Assembly (NCBI GenBank): GCA_019828595.1
Contig: JAHQRK010000031.1
Coordinates: 558,001-622,000, forward strand
Direction of reading: 5' to 3'
Length of the DNA: 64,000 nt
Source: Aphanomyces cochlioides
Lineage: Eukaryota > Oomycota > Saprolegniomycetes > Saprolegniales > Verrucalvaceae
The notes under the pieces were generated by a model. That model did not search any database. It was not told the origin of the DNA and saw only the letters and a program-made list of their open reading frames with translations. Below, piece after piece: positions 31,166 through 42,799 of the stretch. The stretch's first letter is position 1, and each line of letters begins with the position of its first letter. Both the position numbers and the translations under genes were made by a program.

Positions 31166-32229
31166 CTAGGCATTCATCAAGGCGAGCATTCCATGACGAC
31201 TTGAGGCAAAATAATTCAAGAAAGGGATGGCAAGCCTTCCAGATCTAGCGAGGCAAGCACCATAAGCATCCTTCAGTGCGATCACCCAGCTCAGCGTTGG
31301 TACAATCGTGTGGCGCTCCTTCACTTGGAGCGACATGTGGCCTGCAAACATGAGTGCCTTGTGCTTCACAGCCATTGTCGTCGATCTTGACGTCGACTGT
31401 CAAATACCCTGCTGGAATATCCACCATATCGATGATCGGAAAGCCCGCTGAGATTTCTCCATCAAACCTGGTCTTGAGATATTTCGTCGACCCTTGCATT
31501 TGCCTTTTTCGTTGAACAGCAAAGGCAGTGATCCAGCCACTGATGTCCTCCGTGCCACAACCACCATAGATAATATGAGCGATCCCCCCAAAAGTCGATG
31601 TCCACTTCACCTTGGAGGCTGCAACAAACTGATCCAAAACGACACTGAGCATATCAACCCACTCGTCGATGTGGCCACCAAATTGCCGCAAATTCTCGAC
31701 TCGAGATCGAACACCCTCCCAATCTTGGACTGTTCCAAGGAGCGTCACGTTTGGAATACCACAAAGCAACTTGATTGTGAAGCTGAAGTATTTCTGCATC
31801 GTGGCCATCATGACAACACTGCCAGCGATACGATCATGGTCTGTCGTTGTGGAAAAAGCTGGGAGGATCCATTCCTTCATGGATGGATCCACGAGATGCT
31901 CTTCCATCTTGTCAATCATTTCCTTGACCATGCCTCCATAATCAGCACTGTGCAAGCTGCCTAGTCCATTGACTATGAGTTCTTTTTGATCCTGATGCTT
32001 GACCAGCGAGCCACGCAATGTTTCAGCATTCCCATTGAGATAAAATCCAAGTTGGACCATAATGGCGAACCAGATATCATCAGGACGAATGACGAGGCTA
32101 TGATGGCGACTATACGCTTGTATCGGTCAGCATGGACGACGGAGACACTGAGTAGAATCGATACAAGCAGCCACAGACGCATCTTCGATGCTCCAAGAAT
32201 GCCAATGGCAGTCCAGTTTGTGTCGCCAT
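31166..32229 (-). pseudogene. DUF4419 protein gene, copy D (deleted/frameshifted)
   Basis: It is read on the minus strand. A signal peptide nearly identical to copy A (MRLWLLVSILLSVSVVHA, start 32182) is followed directly by sequence from further inside the domain, in the wrong frame. About 60-70 codons are therefore deleted. From about 32060 the domain is read well, including NGNAETLR, and then reaches the same extra T as copy A (near 31368), after which the conserved AGH segment is in another frame. The shared insertion and signal peptide make A and D the closest pair. Confidence 0.72.
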
Positions 32230-32529
32230 TGTTATTTTTGCACTCGTGTGAGCACGACAGCAATTTTGAAAATGCCTCGTAGCTGGAAATCGCCCAGATT
32301 GAGGATGCCTCTTTTTATGGAACACGTACCACGTCGGGAGGATCGTGGAAGTCCATGGTGTGTCCTTCAACCAGAATACCGCGTCGTCACCTGTCATACA
32401 GTACTTAATGTGATGGACAGACAGTTTCAATGAGAGTATTTCAATTTGCACATTCCTCTCAGCAGAGAAACACACGGCTGGTTGTTGCTTGGACTCGTCA
32501 CGCTGATGACGATTCGAAATGAAGATTTA

Positions 32530-32820
32530 GTCGAACTAGCTCATTCTCGACTATCAACAAGATGGATGGTTTTCCAGCAGGGTGTTTGACAGTCAAGGCT
32601 ACGATCATGAAGACGGTGGCGTGTACAAGGCGTTTAAGTTTGGAGGCCACCAGCCGCACATTCAAAGACAAGTATTCGATTGCACCGAGATTATATGGAG
32701 ACGTGACTATTTGTTTGCCTTTTGCCCAGTTCCGCAAATTTGGAAGCTCGCAAAAACCTCGAATGCCACACGAAGTTGATGGCCCACGAGATCTCATCGA
32801 TTTGTTGTGGAATGAGTAAT
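32530..32820 (+). pseudogene. DUF4419 C-terminal fragment (copy E)
   Basis: The plus strand shows a divergent version of the DUF4419 C-terminal part: a PAGCLTV segment (PAGYLTV in other copies), and in an adjacent frame HEDGGVYKAFKFGGHQP, which parallels DDNGVEHKSLMFAGHMS. The frame is broken between the two. There is no N-terminal part. Confidence 0.5.
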
Positions 32821-34356
32821 TTGCGCCGTTAGCGAGGGGGACTAAAGCCAACATACGTCAAGCAAGCTCATGATGGAGCTCCATTAATTTTAGAGGTCAA
32901 GCAAGAATGAGAAGAAACAAGTCACATAGCTCTTCGTACCATTCCACTGAGAAATCTCTCAATGGAACCTCAAAAAGTACCTAATTCACTACTTTGACAC
33001 CAATCACAGAAGTACCTAATTATGTACTCTGGTTTTACAAAGTACAGAAGAGATAACGCTGAGGCCATCCATTGTTTCGTGCACCTCTGGTGGATTGGTG
33101 GCCGCTGAGAGCACGCACTCTTGGGAATGCAGTGGATTGATGTCTTCGCGGCGAAACAAAGTCAATGAGATCAGGAACGAACGAGAAGATTTTCTGGAAG
33201 CCCGTGGCTCTGAGTGAGGTTACAATTTTCGCTGACTTCGAGCTTAGAATGCTATCGTACCTGGTGGCTTTCGTCTGAGCGATGCGCATAACGTCAAAGC
33301 AATTCAACAACTGCCGACGGCGTCCTTACAGCAAATCGGTGCCTTTGACTTGTGGCTTTGTCTTCAGTCTAAGGCAATCTAAATAGCCTCGACATTCGTC
33401 CTGGTGGCAGCTCGTTCATGAAACCATGAGGGGATGCAACGGGACGAAGACGCGAGCTCAGCCAGGAGATGCGAAAGTCTCAAGTGGGTTTCCACTATCT
33501 CGTAGCCTTTGGCCGCCCTTTGTCCATATGAGGCAAGCGTCTTTTGCGTTTGCAAGTCGATCGTTGTTGCAGTCAGAAGAAGTCTGGCAAGCCATGCTGT
33601 CGTGTTTGCATTGAGTAGAAAAAATGTACCCTTGAGAGTGCTGAAAAAATGGAACGCTCAGATGGCAACTTGTAGAGGACGAAACCTTGACACGTTCTCG
33701 TGTCTTTCGCAAAGACTTCATCGGTAAAACAACAGAAATCCCACTCATTAAGCTGTTAGCTAGGCATTGACATTGCAACTGAGGCAAAATACACGGTCGT
33801 CCGTGCGGTCATAACTAGACACAGGATGATTCCAGGGTTCATACATTCGTGGGGAAACTTACTTTATCGTTGAGCATTCTTCGCAAAAGATTTGCAAGCA
33901 CTCCACGCATTCCCTTCCACAGTGTGACGCTCGAATGGTGCGTTCGCAGTGGAAGCATTGGATCGTTTGTGGTGCTGGCACCTGGAGCACCTGCTTTCGA
34001 CTTGACCACATGAGCCAGCTCAATGCATCTACAATGGCGTTCCACCGTCAGTCCTGGAAAATGAACACGGCAGATTCTTCCTACCGACTGGAAAAGACTT
34101 GTCTCTCCGCCTCTTGGTCGTTCCATGGCAAGCTTCAAGCGCCGATCGCTCGTGGTACCCTCGTTTCATTCTGCTAGTTCAGTTTTGGCGGCAACAGACT
34201 AATTATAGAAAATATTCGATAAAAATGCTATGTTACACTTAATTAATTATCCTTATTTTAAATATTTTTTAATTTTCAATTCTATTTTTTATTTCTTTTA
34301 TTTGATTGGTCCATGCGATTGGACCAACCAATTGGTATCATTTTTCAACTTCCAAC
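32821..34356. other. Intergenic, 1.5 kb, no gene recognised
   Basis: Short ORFs occur on both strands, but none resembles a known family or shows splice-linked continuation. The last ~130 bp before 34357 are AT-rich and probably hold the NLE1 promoter. Confidence 0.45.
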
Positions 34357-36184
34357 ATGACTGACCGCGCGACCAAGAAGCAAAAGCTCGATGCAGAAGA
34401 TAGCGCGTCTGACAGCGACAACGACGACGTTCAGGTGGCGTCTGTGATCGCGCAGTTCAAGAATGAACAAGTATGCTGATTATTCCTGCTTCTTTTGATC
34501 CAATTATGACAACAGGGCGAGAATGTCGGGCCGCAATTGGACATTCCAGTCGCATCAACGGTCACGCAGATGGAAGAACTGATCAACCAGCTCTTGGACA
34601 ATGGGAAGCAAAAAGTCCCGTATTCGTTCTACCTCAACGATGTTGAAATCACCGACACACTCGTCTCCAGCGTGCAAGCACAGGTATATCTGTCCTTTCT
34701 GAGTTGATTGGGAGCGCTGATGGACAATAGAAAGCATCAACGGAAGCCGTGTTGACCATTACCTTTCAACCACTTGCTGTCTTTCGAGTCCGTCCAGTGA
34801 CGCGATGTACCGATACGCTTCAAGGTCACTCGGAAGCAATTCTCCATGTTCGCTTTAGCCCAGACGGAAAGAAACTTGCGAGTGGTGGCGGTGATGCGAC
34901 CGTCCGTTTTTGGGATACAAATACATGCATGCCGCAATTTACCTGCCGTGGACACAAGCATCATGTCTTGTGCACAGCTTGGTCTCCTGATGGCTCCCGC
35001 TTTGTATCCGCCGACAAGACTGGTGAAATTCGGTACGCCTCCATCCTCCTTGTTAGAATTCCTTCTCATCGTCGGGTGCAGAATGTGGAACCCCACGACG
35101 GGAAAGCAAATGGGCGAGCCTATGAAAGGTCATCGACAATGGGTGACTTCTATCTCGTGGGAACCGTTCCATCGGTAATCTTTCCGTCTCGTCAAATTGC
35201 TCTAAATTTTTCGTAGCAATCCAGCTTGCGAGCGTTTTGCCAGCGCGTCCAAAGACGGCTCTATCAAGATTTGGAATGCTCGCACGGGTCGTCAACTGGC
35301 GTCGCTCACGGTATGTTCTGCTATTTGTATCTCGTAAGAAGCTAAACTGTATGTAGAGCCATACAGACTCTGTCGAGTGTATTAAATGGGGCGGTCAAGG
35401 CTTGTTGTATAGCGCGTCTCGGGATCGAACGATAAAGGTTTGGGCTGTGGAAGGCGACGGCATGGGCAAACTCGTGCGTACTTTAACCGGTCATGCGCAT
35501 CGTATCAATACGTTGGCTCTCAACGTCGACTATGTGTGCCGCACTGGACCGTTTGACCACACTTTCAAGACATTTGACACGCGTGAAGAGATGCAAGAAG
35601 CCGCACAAGCTCGCTACGACGCTATTCGTCGTGGTCAGCCCGAGCGTTTGGTCTCTGGCTCGGACGACTACACTCTCTTTTTATGGGAACCAGCGGTACT
35701 TCCTCGTTGAGTGTAAGGCCTGTGAAGCTCATGCGGTCTTTCTAGGAGAGTAAATCGCCCGTCGAACGCCTTACTGGACATCAACAGCCCGTGAATGACT
35801 TGGCATTTTCACCTGATGGTCGCTACTTTGCCAGTGCGTCGTTCGACAAGAAGATTAAGTTGTGGAATGGTGCGAGTGGCAAATTCATTGCGACGTTGAC
35901 TGGCCACGTCGGTGCCGTCTATCAAGTGTGCTGGTCGAGTGACAGTCGCATGATTGTGTCGGCTAGCAAAGACTCGACGATCAAAGTGTGGGAAATGGCC
36001 AACCCTAAAAACGCCAAGGAAACACTATCTGGACATGCAGATGAAGTGTACGCACTCGATTGGAGTCCGAATGGCCAAAAAGTTGCGTCGGGATCGAAAG
36101 ATCGCACGATCAAAATGTAAGTGAAGCACACAACGAATCTCAATGCTAATGGTGGTGTCTTTGCCAACTAGATGGAGGCATTGA
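34357..36184 (+). CDS. NLE1: Notchless homologue NLE1/Rsa4, WD40 ribosome assembly factor (497 aa, 8 exons)
   Basis: My model is join(34357-34470, 34516-34683, 34731-35032, 35082-35174, 35217-35310, 35357-35695, 35746-36116, 36172-36184), 1494 nt and in frame, with introns of 42-55 bp. The N-terminus (VIAQFKNEQGENVGPQLDIP) is the NLE domain, which binds the AAA ATPase Rea1/Midasin. It is followed by about eight WD40 repeats with many GH...WD/IW blades, ending IKIWRH. The protein joins pre-60S ribosomes and is removed by Rea1 during maturation. The gene appears intact. Its stop lies 5 bp from the stop of the convergent PHD-bromodomain gene. Confidence 0.95.
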
Positions 36185-36189
36185 AGCAT

Positions 36190-38624
36190 TTAATTCTTCA
36201 ATTGAGTCAAGATGGATTCAAATCCAGTTGAAAGAGTCTTGGCGGCACGAGACAGCCCTGATTTTTCATCGTTGAACAGACGACAATTGTACCATATGAG
36301 GCGAATGTCCTTGACAAACGCATTGTCGAGAGGTTTGTCGGGGTATTCGCCCGCCTCGAGACGTTTCTTGACAGTTTTGAGATCCATACGCTCTTTCACA
36401 ACATCGTCGTAGCCGTCGACATCTTCAACAGGTGTCATAAAGGGCTTGGAGAAAGGATGCGCTATGATGCCGAGTAGCAATTGCCGCATTAACGATTGAT
36501 TCTAAAATGGCATCACGGTTTAGAAACTTCACAACCACTGAGGCATGGTACCTTGTGACGATGCGTGGCCAAATCATGACCTAGCTTTTCAAAATGGATC
36601 TCGCTTTGCTTCGAAGAGCATTCAGGGCACTGCCAGTCACCGTCGGGTAAATCATCTTCCGTCATTTCAAGACATGCAAGATGGAAGGATCGAGGACAGA
36701 TATCACAGCAGACCAAATCGCCATCATCTTTGCACAGACTGCAGAAATCCAAATTGGTATCCACTTCTTCATCATCTTCTTCCTCCTCTTCCTCGTCTTC
36801 TTCTACAACATCTCCACGCGCTCGTTTTTTCGGTGCCGACTCGTCGGGTGATCCATGACGTTTTTCCGCCTTCGATCGTTTTGCCGCATCATTTGAGTCG
36901 ACCGAGCGAGTTGTCTTCATTCCTGTCGACCTCTCGGAATGCTTGGAATCGTGATACTTGCCTTCACCAGATTTGTGTTGGTTTGTCAATTCGCCAGGAC
37001 GAGGAGCTGCTGCCCGTTGCTTGCGTTCTCGAAATGAACTGAGTTTTGCTTCCTTGGGGGACGATGGGGGCGACGAAGACTCTGAGCGTCGTTTGCCTCG
37101 TTTTTTCTTTCCTTCGTCTTCAGGCGCAGATTTACTTGTGGGAGCAGCACCATCGGTGGTGTCCTTGGGTTTCTTCGGGGGGCGTCCCGGTCCACGATGT
37201 GACTTGACTTTTTCAGGTTTCTCTTTCGTCTTGCGGTTTGACACGTCCATCGGGTCCTCGTCTTCGGTAAGGGTTGTTTTCTCGCGTTTTCTGCTCGATG
37301 ACTTGTGTGACTTTTCTTGCTCTAAAGCTTCATTCGGAAAAATATTTTCTGTGGAGACTTGTGTCCGTTGAGCAACTGAGTTTTCTGACGGTTTTTCGTC
37401 ATGGTCATTGTCTTCCACAAGTGAATTGCTTTCACGGTCTTCATTAGACCTTGTTCTCGTCTCGACTTCTTTCGATGATTCGTCTTGATTCATTCGGTCT
37501 TTTCTTGGCGTAGACTTGACGGAATTCATGGCATGATTCGGTTCATTCTGTACTGTTGGCTCACCAACTGATTGAAAACGACTCGATTGATCTAATGCAG
37601 ATGAGTAAAAAGACTCGAGATGTCTGGCATTCGATGGGGTTTCTTTAGCATGGCGTTCCACATATGACATGGATAAGTGTGTTTCTTGTGGTAAGGCCTT
37701 TGCCGCGGCTTTTGGAGCAACAGGAGGCTCGGCACTAAGGATAGTTGTTTTCGCTGCAACTCGGGGCATGCTTGCTACGTCTTTCGGCTCGGCTGGGATG
37801 ATATTGTGATTACTGTGGGCTCTTGTTTCTATGGAAGGGATGTACTTTGAAGCTTCCTTTGGCTTCTTCTCGACGACTTTTTCACTTGACTCTGCTAGAG
37901 CTGAAGAACCAATGATGTCCTTCTCTCGTATAGATTTTGCTTCCTTGGGCTGACGAGCATGCACCATACCTGCAAACGACGCTGCGGGAGGTAGCACAAG
38001 GGTGAAAGCTTCCTTGCTTTCAGCACGTAACATGGGATCTGTTGTGGTTTGGCTTGGATGATCAGCCGTCGACGAGGCCATTTTGGATGAAACAACTGAT
38101 TTTCGACTCTTGGCTGCGATTCTCGGTGCACTCGACGACTCTTCTTTAGAATCAGCAACTGCATAAAGCTCAGTATCGGGTGCATTCATTGTCCTAACGG
38201 TAGATATGGGTGCCAACGCCAAAGGGCGGGAGAGGGTCGTGTCGGGGGGATTATTTTCTAATGATGACTTGCCGGCAGTACTCCACTGATCAAACGTTTC
38301 AATCTGCTTCAAAACAAGGCGGTCACAGACGTCACACGAGCAAGAGAGAGTACACACTGGGCAAAGAAACATCTTGCCTTGAATCACTTGGGAGAGCGAG
38401 ACAGACGTGATGCTCTCGAAATGGGTCATACAAATCGAATGTCCAAAATCAAACATTGGGCAGACATTCATGACGTGGGTTATGTTGCTGTTGCTGCACA
38501 TGTGACACAATCCATGCTGAATGAAGCTACATTTTTCCACCAACGGGATTTTCCGCTTGAGCGCATTTTTCAACGCAGCCACTTTCCAAGCGCGACTCCC
38601 AACACGGTCGTTTGTTGTCGACAT
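36190..38624 (-). CDS. PHD finger-bromodomain chromatin protein (794 aa, 2 exons)
   Basis: The model is complement(36190-36501, 36552-38624), with one 50 bp intron. Residues ~30-110 hold a Cys-rich zinc domain (MCSNSN..., FLCPVCTLSCSCDVCDR), somewhat like 4CXXC_R1 fingers. A long disordered charged middle carries an AT-hook (RGPGRPPKK) and an acidic run (EEDEEEEEEDDEEVD). A C4HC3 PHD finger (FCSLCKDDGDLVCCDICP...CPEC) lies at about 625-675. A bromodomain (PFMTPVEDVDGYDDVV...IWYNCRLFND) fills the last ~100 residues. Such proteins read histone methylation and acetylation in the nucleus. The start is the Met beginning MSTTNDRVGS. An upstream in-frame extension exists but lacks domain features. 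Confidence 0.88.
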
Positions 38625-39510
38625 AGTTGCTTCGGGGAGCAAATGCGCTGACGGATTTGGTACCACTGACGTTCTGTTATTCCCTGTATTCACTCTTAAC
38701 CCACATAGATTTATTGTGCCGCGTACCAACGTGCCGCCCACCGTCAATCGATGCCGACCTTTCTCGAGATCGATCAGGTGTGTTGCGATTTGGCAACATG
38801 GCATGCATCCAATTCTGTGATGCAACCGAGACTCCGACTCCGTCCTAGATAGGTATATCAGCTTCTTTCATCCACAAGTGCATCTCTTCATTTCTCTCTC
38901 CATCAATTGACTTGCGCAACATACCTCCATGACGTCGTGGGATAAGGAAAATTTAAAACTGTGTCGTATAACCTATTTAGCACTTTCTGGATTTATCCAA
39001 TAAATAGGAAATTCTGATGAATTTTTGGATTTATCTCAAATTCAAAAACCATTTATGCCCATTCATATCGGAAAACACTCTAAGCGATCGATATTCCAGC
39101 TCGATTACATAGAAATTGCTTAGCAGTACATTGTATTCTTCCTCGATACTCTCATATAGCCTCATTCATGTGTATCGATCTGCACCCATCTTATTCAGAA
39201 AATTTTGAGAAATTCAAAACATTTATTTTAATCAAAAATCATTTCTTCTGTAATTTTCATAGATTTTCTGTCGAATGTTGATCTGCACTTGTGGCCATCG
39301 TCTTCCTCTCAACCCGATCCTTATGCACCGAAACATTTTTCTATTACTCTTCATGTTCTCTTCCTTTGATCATGCGTCTATTACTCGCCGAATGTGCTGT
39401 CAACCAAGGTCGTGGAGTAAAACTCATATTTTAAAATAAAAAAATCATTTTTACAAAAATTGCACAATTGTTTAAATTTGATCTGGTACTTTAAACAAAC
39501 CACGCGCATT
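38625..39510. other. Intergenic, AT-rich; upstream region of tRNA-Sec
   Basis: No gene is seen. TTTAAA elements at 39470-39477 and 39490-39496 lie upstream of the tRNA and could act as TATA-like signals of an external Pol III promoter; this is inference. Confidence 0.4.
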
Positions 39511-39597
39511 GCAAACGTGATCTTGGCTGGTGCTGAGTGCGGTCTTCAAAACCGTAGGCCATTAACGTGGCAGGGGTTCGATTCCTCCTCGTCTGCG
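39511..39597 (+). tRNA. trnU-UCA: tRNA-Sec (UCA), 87 nt
   Basis: The fold is that of eukaryotic selenocysteine tRNA. It has a 9-position acceptor (39511-39519 with 39588-39596), a 6 bp D stem with a 4-base TGGT loop (39522-39537), a 6 bp anticodon stem with loop CTTCAAA (anticodon TCA at 39546-39548), a 4 bp variable arm (GCCA/TGGC) and a 4 bp T stem with loop TTCGATT. Discriminator is G, and CCA is not encoded. Two acceptor positions are unpaired (A-C at the fourth and T-T at the eighth). A T run follows at 39600-39604 as Pol III terminator. It implies that the organism makes selenoproteins. It lies 27 bp from the stop of the convergent ELP6-like gene. Confidence 0.92.
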
Positions 39598-39598
39598 T

Positions 39599-39604
39599 CT
39601 TTTT
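39599..39604 (+). terminator. Pol III terminator of tRNA-Sec
   Basis: A run of five T directly follows the tRNA 3' end. Confidence 0.7.
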
Positions 39605-39623
39605 CCCGAATTTCGCCGATTTT

Positions 39624-40622
39624 TTACGCGTCGATGCCTCCGTGGATGCGACGAAGGCCATGCTCGACGAGCTTGTACTGGAAGGTGGATGTCGTGTTTG
39701 CATGATTGATATCGTCCACGCTGAATATCCGACGACTTTGAGTTACCTACACCATGATTTCCAGTTATTTTTACTTGTATTCATGTGGATTTTGTACCGA
39801 GCCGTGAATATCCTTGCAATAACCACTCTCAAGACCACGAACAGTGTAGGCAAATGTCGACAAATCCACCAACGACGCAGTCTACAACATGCTATGCTAC
39901 GGACGATGAATCGGCAGTTTGACACATACCAGAAAGTTCTTGTCAGTATCTGCATGATTGAGCACAACCAGGGTTGACTAACACATGAACCATGATAAGA
40001 AGTTGCAAGGAAATCGAGATCGTACATTTGTCTCGAGTGCCAAATAGCGGCAGTAGCGAAGAAAGTTGAGCACAAGGCATTCTCCATACTGAGCAGTCAA
40101 AGAAGAGACATCATCGATGGCAATGCAAGCAGGGGATGACGCTTGAGTGACGAAGTCTCGAATCCGCACAAAGAGCATTTTGAGGTCTTTTTCCTTATGC
40201 TCGAGAGCGCTCGAGGCAACAAATGCGTTGGGATCTGTGGCATTGTCGATGTTGCACCAGTCGTACGGAGACAAAAAACCGTCAATATGAAGCCATGCGC
40301 CTCGTTCCTTGGCTTTTGCTACATTGACGCCCTACCCAATGCCGTCCGCAAGCATAAATAATGAGAACAGCCTACCAACTTGCGACCAATGGCACAATAA
40401 TGATCGTAGCTATTGCTCAACGCGACCAGGCAAACACTTTCATCTACAACTTGGCATGAGGCCTCTTCAATATCTCTCTTCATTGTTCCAACCTGCTTTC
40501 AAGAACATGGAGGTAAGATTATGGAGAAAGAACGTTCCAGAGGCTTCAACTGCATCGTTAATCACGATGAATTCGCGTCGTGGCAGTCGCGTGGGCGTGA
40601 ACTCGCTGTCGGTTCCATCCAT
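39624..40622 (-). CDS. ELP6: ELP6-like Elongator subunit (multi-exon, middle uncertain)
   Basis: Exon 1 is 40622-40493, exon 2 40443-40376, exon 3 from 40331. The conserved pieces are [48 protein letters not shown]...[35 protein letters not shown] and a final [10 protein letters not shown], in the order of ELP6. ELP6 is a RecA-fold, ATP-motif-poor partner of ELP4/ELP5 in the Elongator complex, which modifies wobble uridines in tRNA. Between exon 3 and the next piece (about 40030-39990) the frame does not join cleanly with any splice pair I can see. There is either a 1 bp frameshift or an unusual intron. The last exon ends with TAA at 39624. Confidence 0.7.
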
Positions 40623-41097
40623 GATTTCCACTCGAGCAATTTTATCCGGACATTCATCCGGATAAACACTAAAATGTCCGAATAAATATCCGGATAATGT
40701 TTTTCCGAAATTTGATATGACAGGCGCGGCGTTCAAATCGCTCGTCAATATCCAGCTCCATACCCACTTTTCCAGAGCTAATGGACGAGAAGGACGTCAA
40801 TTTAATACTCCAGAGTACAAGGAAAGAGACTCATCCGTTTGATTGTGTCGATCGTACAGTGTCGTTTGGGGACTTGCAAGCTGTCGTCATCAAAACGAAC
40901 CAATCAGAATTCAAATTCGAAAAATTACTCCAAGTTGATTGGCTATTGAAATTATTGAACATAAAACCTATTTACGACATTGATTCATGTGGTAAAAACG
41001 CGTTTTTATGCTGGATTACTCACAAGAAAGGACATTTTTCGAAGTCTTGTCGTGCGTGAAACAAGCGAGCGAGCGACGCTCTGACGGTCGGACGCGG
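40623..41097. other. Divergent intergenic region ELP6/lipase 1 with TCCGGA palindromes
   Basis: Just upstream of ELP6, 40644-40705 holds repeated TATCCGGATAA-like palindromes and an inverted pair (TTATCCGGACATT / AATGTCCGAATAA). A 92-codon open frame at 40781-41059 has no family likeness and is probably chance. Confidence 0.4.
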
Positions 41098-42744
41098 ATG
41101 GAGAGAACAAAGGATCCTGTCGTGCTGATTCATGGTACATTTACCACGGAAGAACAGATAATGCGTTATCTTGACGAATCCTAGGAGTGTTTGGATGGGG
41201 GAACAAGACGCCGCTCTTCAATATGTTGCCAAATTATTGGCCTGTCCACGAATTGAATCGCATCAATCCAAATCACATCATAGTCGACGTTGGCAAAGTC
41301 TCGTCCGACCATGACAGAGCATGTGAAGCGTTTTATCAACTCGTAGGCGGACAGGTTGATTATGGAGAGGAACATGCAGCAAAGAATGGTACGACTCGAC
41401 AATGGCATCTGCGATGAACGACGATTGATAGGACATATGCGCTATGGACCGACGTTTCCCAAAGAAACAGCAAAGCATACAGCCTGGAGCGAGGTACGAT
41501 GTTGAAACAATGCTTGGAGAGTACGAAACCCAACGTATATGTAGGAAAATCCAGTTCATTTGATCGGGCATAGTTATGGAGCCACAACAGGTTTGAGTCT
41601 ACGAAAGAGATAGAGAGATGAACGCTTGCATAGCCATAGAACTGTATCAACTCCTCTGCATCGACTACTTTGGAGTCGGAAGCAACCATAAGTGGGTCAA
41701 GAGTATAGTGTGCATGTCAGGACCATTGACAGGGTATTCAAGAACCTCTTGAGATTCAGACTAACGAGTGTGTTGCTATCTAGGTCAACGCTATGTAATG
41801 CAATCGGAGCCGACATGGAAAAGAGTCTGCCTGTGCTTGGGCCAGGTCATATCGCCGTAGCTGGCATTGGTCTCTTCTGGAAATTGCAAAATTTCTACAT
41901 GCCATGGCTCAAACATTTCTATGACTTGGATTTGGCTCAGTGGCGAAATAACACGACGTGGAAAATGTTTTACTCGACAGAAAGTCCAGTCCATACAAGT
42001 CGCGATTTGGCATTGTACGATCTCTTGCCTGCGCGACGAGTCCAACGCAACAGTGAATTGATTGAAATGGATAAGGTGCACTTGGTCAGCATCATCACCA
42101 CTGCGACCGACCAGCATCACATTCCAGTATACCTCTTTTTCTCCAAGCCAATTCACCAAATTTCTTGTAGATTCGAGAATGGGCTATGGTCTTTGGCCTA
42201 CTTTGTATCCTCTTTCGTCGCAAGCGACTGTGGCCTACTCGCTCCTTCCGATGTACTTTATGCCTGACATTGATCGCGTTGACGTGGAGAAAACTGTGCA
42301 AAGTGGACTATTCCAAAGTCCGCTCGAGCTTGTGGGGATTGATCTGGCTCATTCGTGGCTACACGGCAAAGATGAACAAGCACCAGCTCTATGATGGTAG
42401 CATCCAAAATCCTTCATCCACGGTTCATTAAATTGTATTTGCTCATAGGCTTTGAAAGCGAGCATTGGGTACACAATGACGGCGTGGTCAATACATATTC
42501 GCAGTTGTATCCTCGCGTCGAAGAGGGAAAGAAGCGACCGCGGTCTGACTCGCACATGTCAATCGACTTAGAAAATGCCCATGAAGAAGAATCCCTAGTC
42601 CAAGGGCGGTGGCACACATATCACATTTCCAAGAATCATTTATGTGGTACACATTGGGACATGGAAGCTAAGCAACTGTATACCAATCTGTTCAAACTCC
42701 TCAACAAATTTGCCGCAGACACAGCGTCCACAACATCAGCATAA
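41098..42744 (+). CDS. Lipase 1, family I.5-like alpha/beta hydrolase (437 aa, 8 exons)
   Basis: The model is join(41098-41134, 41185-41388, 41432-41493, 41545-41590, 41634-41733, 41784-42126, 42171-42396, 42449-42744), 1314 nt and in frame. The start VVLIHGVFGWG holds the oxyanion region; SSDHDRACEAFYQLVGGQVDYG is a hallmark of bacterial I.5 lipases (Geobacillus/Staphylococcus). The nucleophile Ser is in GHSYG; the likely catalytic Asp is in HNDGVVNTYS and the His in KNHLCG. A hydrophobic, possibly membrane-inserted segment (exon 7) lies between them. No signal peptide is seen with this start. It would hydrolyse triacylglycerols or related esters. It is convergent with lipase 2 (55 bp gap). 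Confidence 0.88.
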
Positions 42745-42799
42745 TCGTGTGCAGCAGGCTGTACTCTTTATATATTTTTCTCTAGACATTGTCAAGTCT

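Noticed and set aside
40781..41059. 92-codon ORF between ELP6 and lipase 1
   Set aside because: No recognisable domain and lies where promoters of both genes are expected.
41187..41417. Lipase 1 as a frameshifted pseudogene
   Set aside because: The apparent breaks are all short introns at positions shared with lipases 2 and 3; the joined model is in frame throughout.
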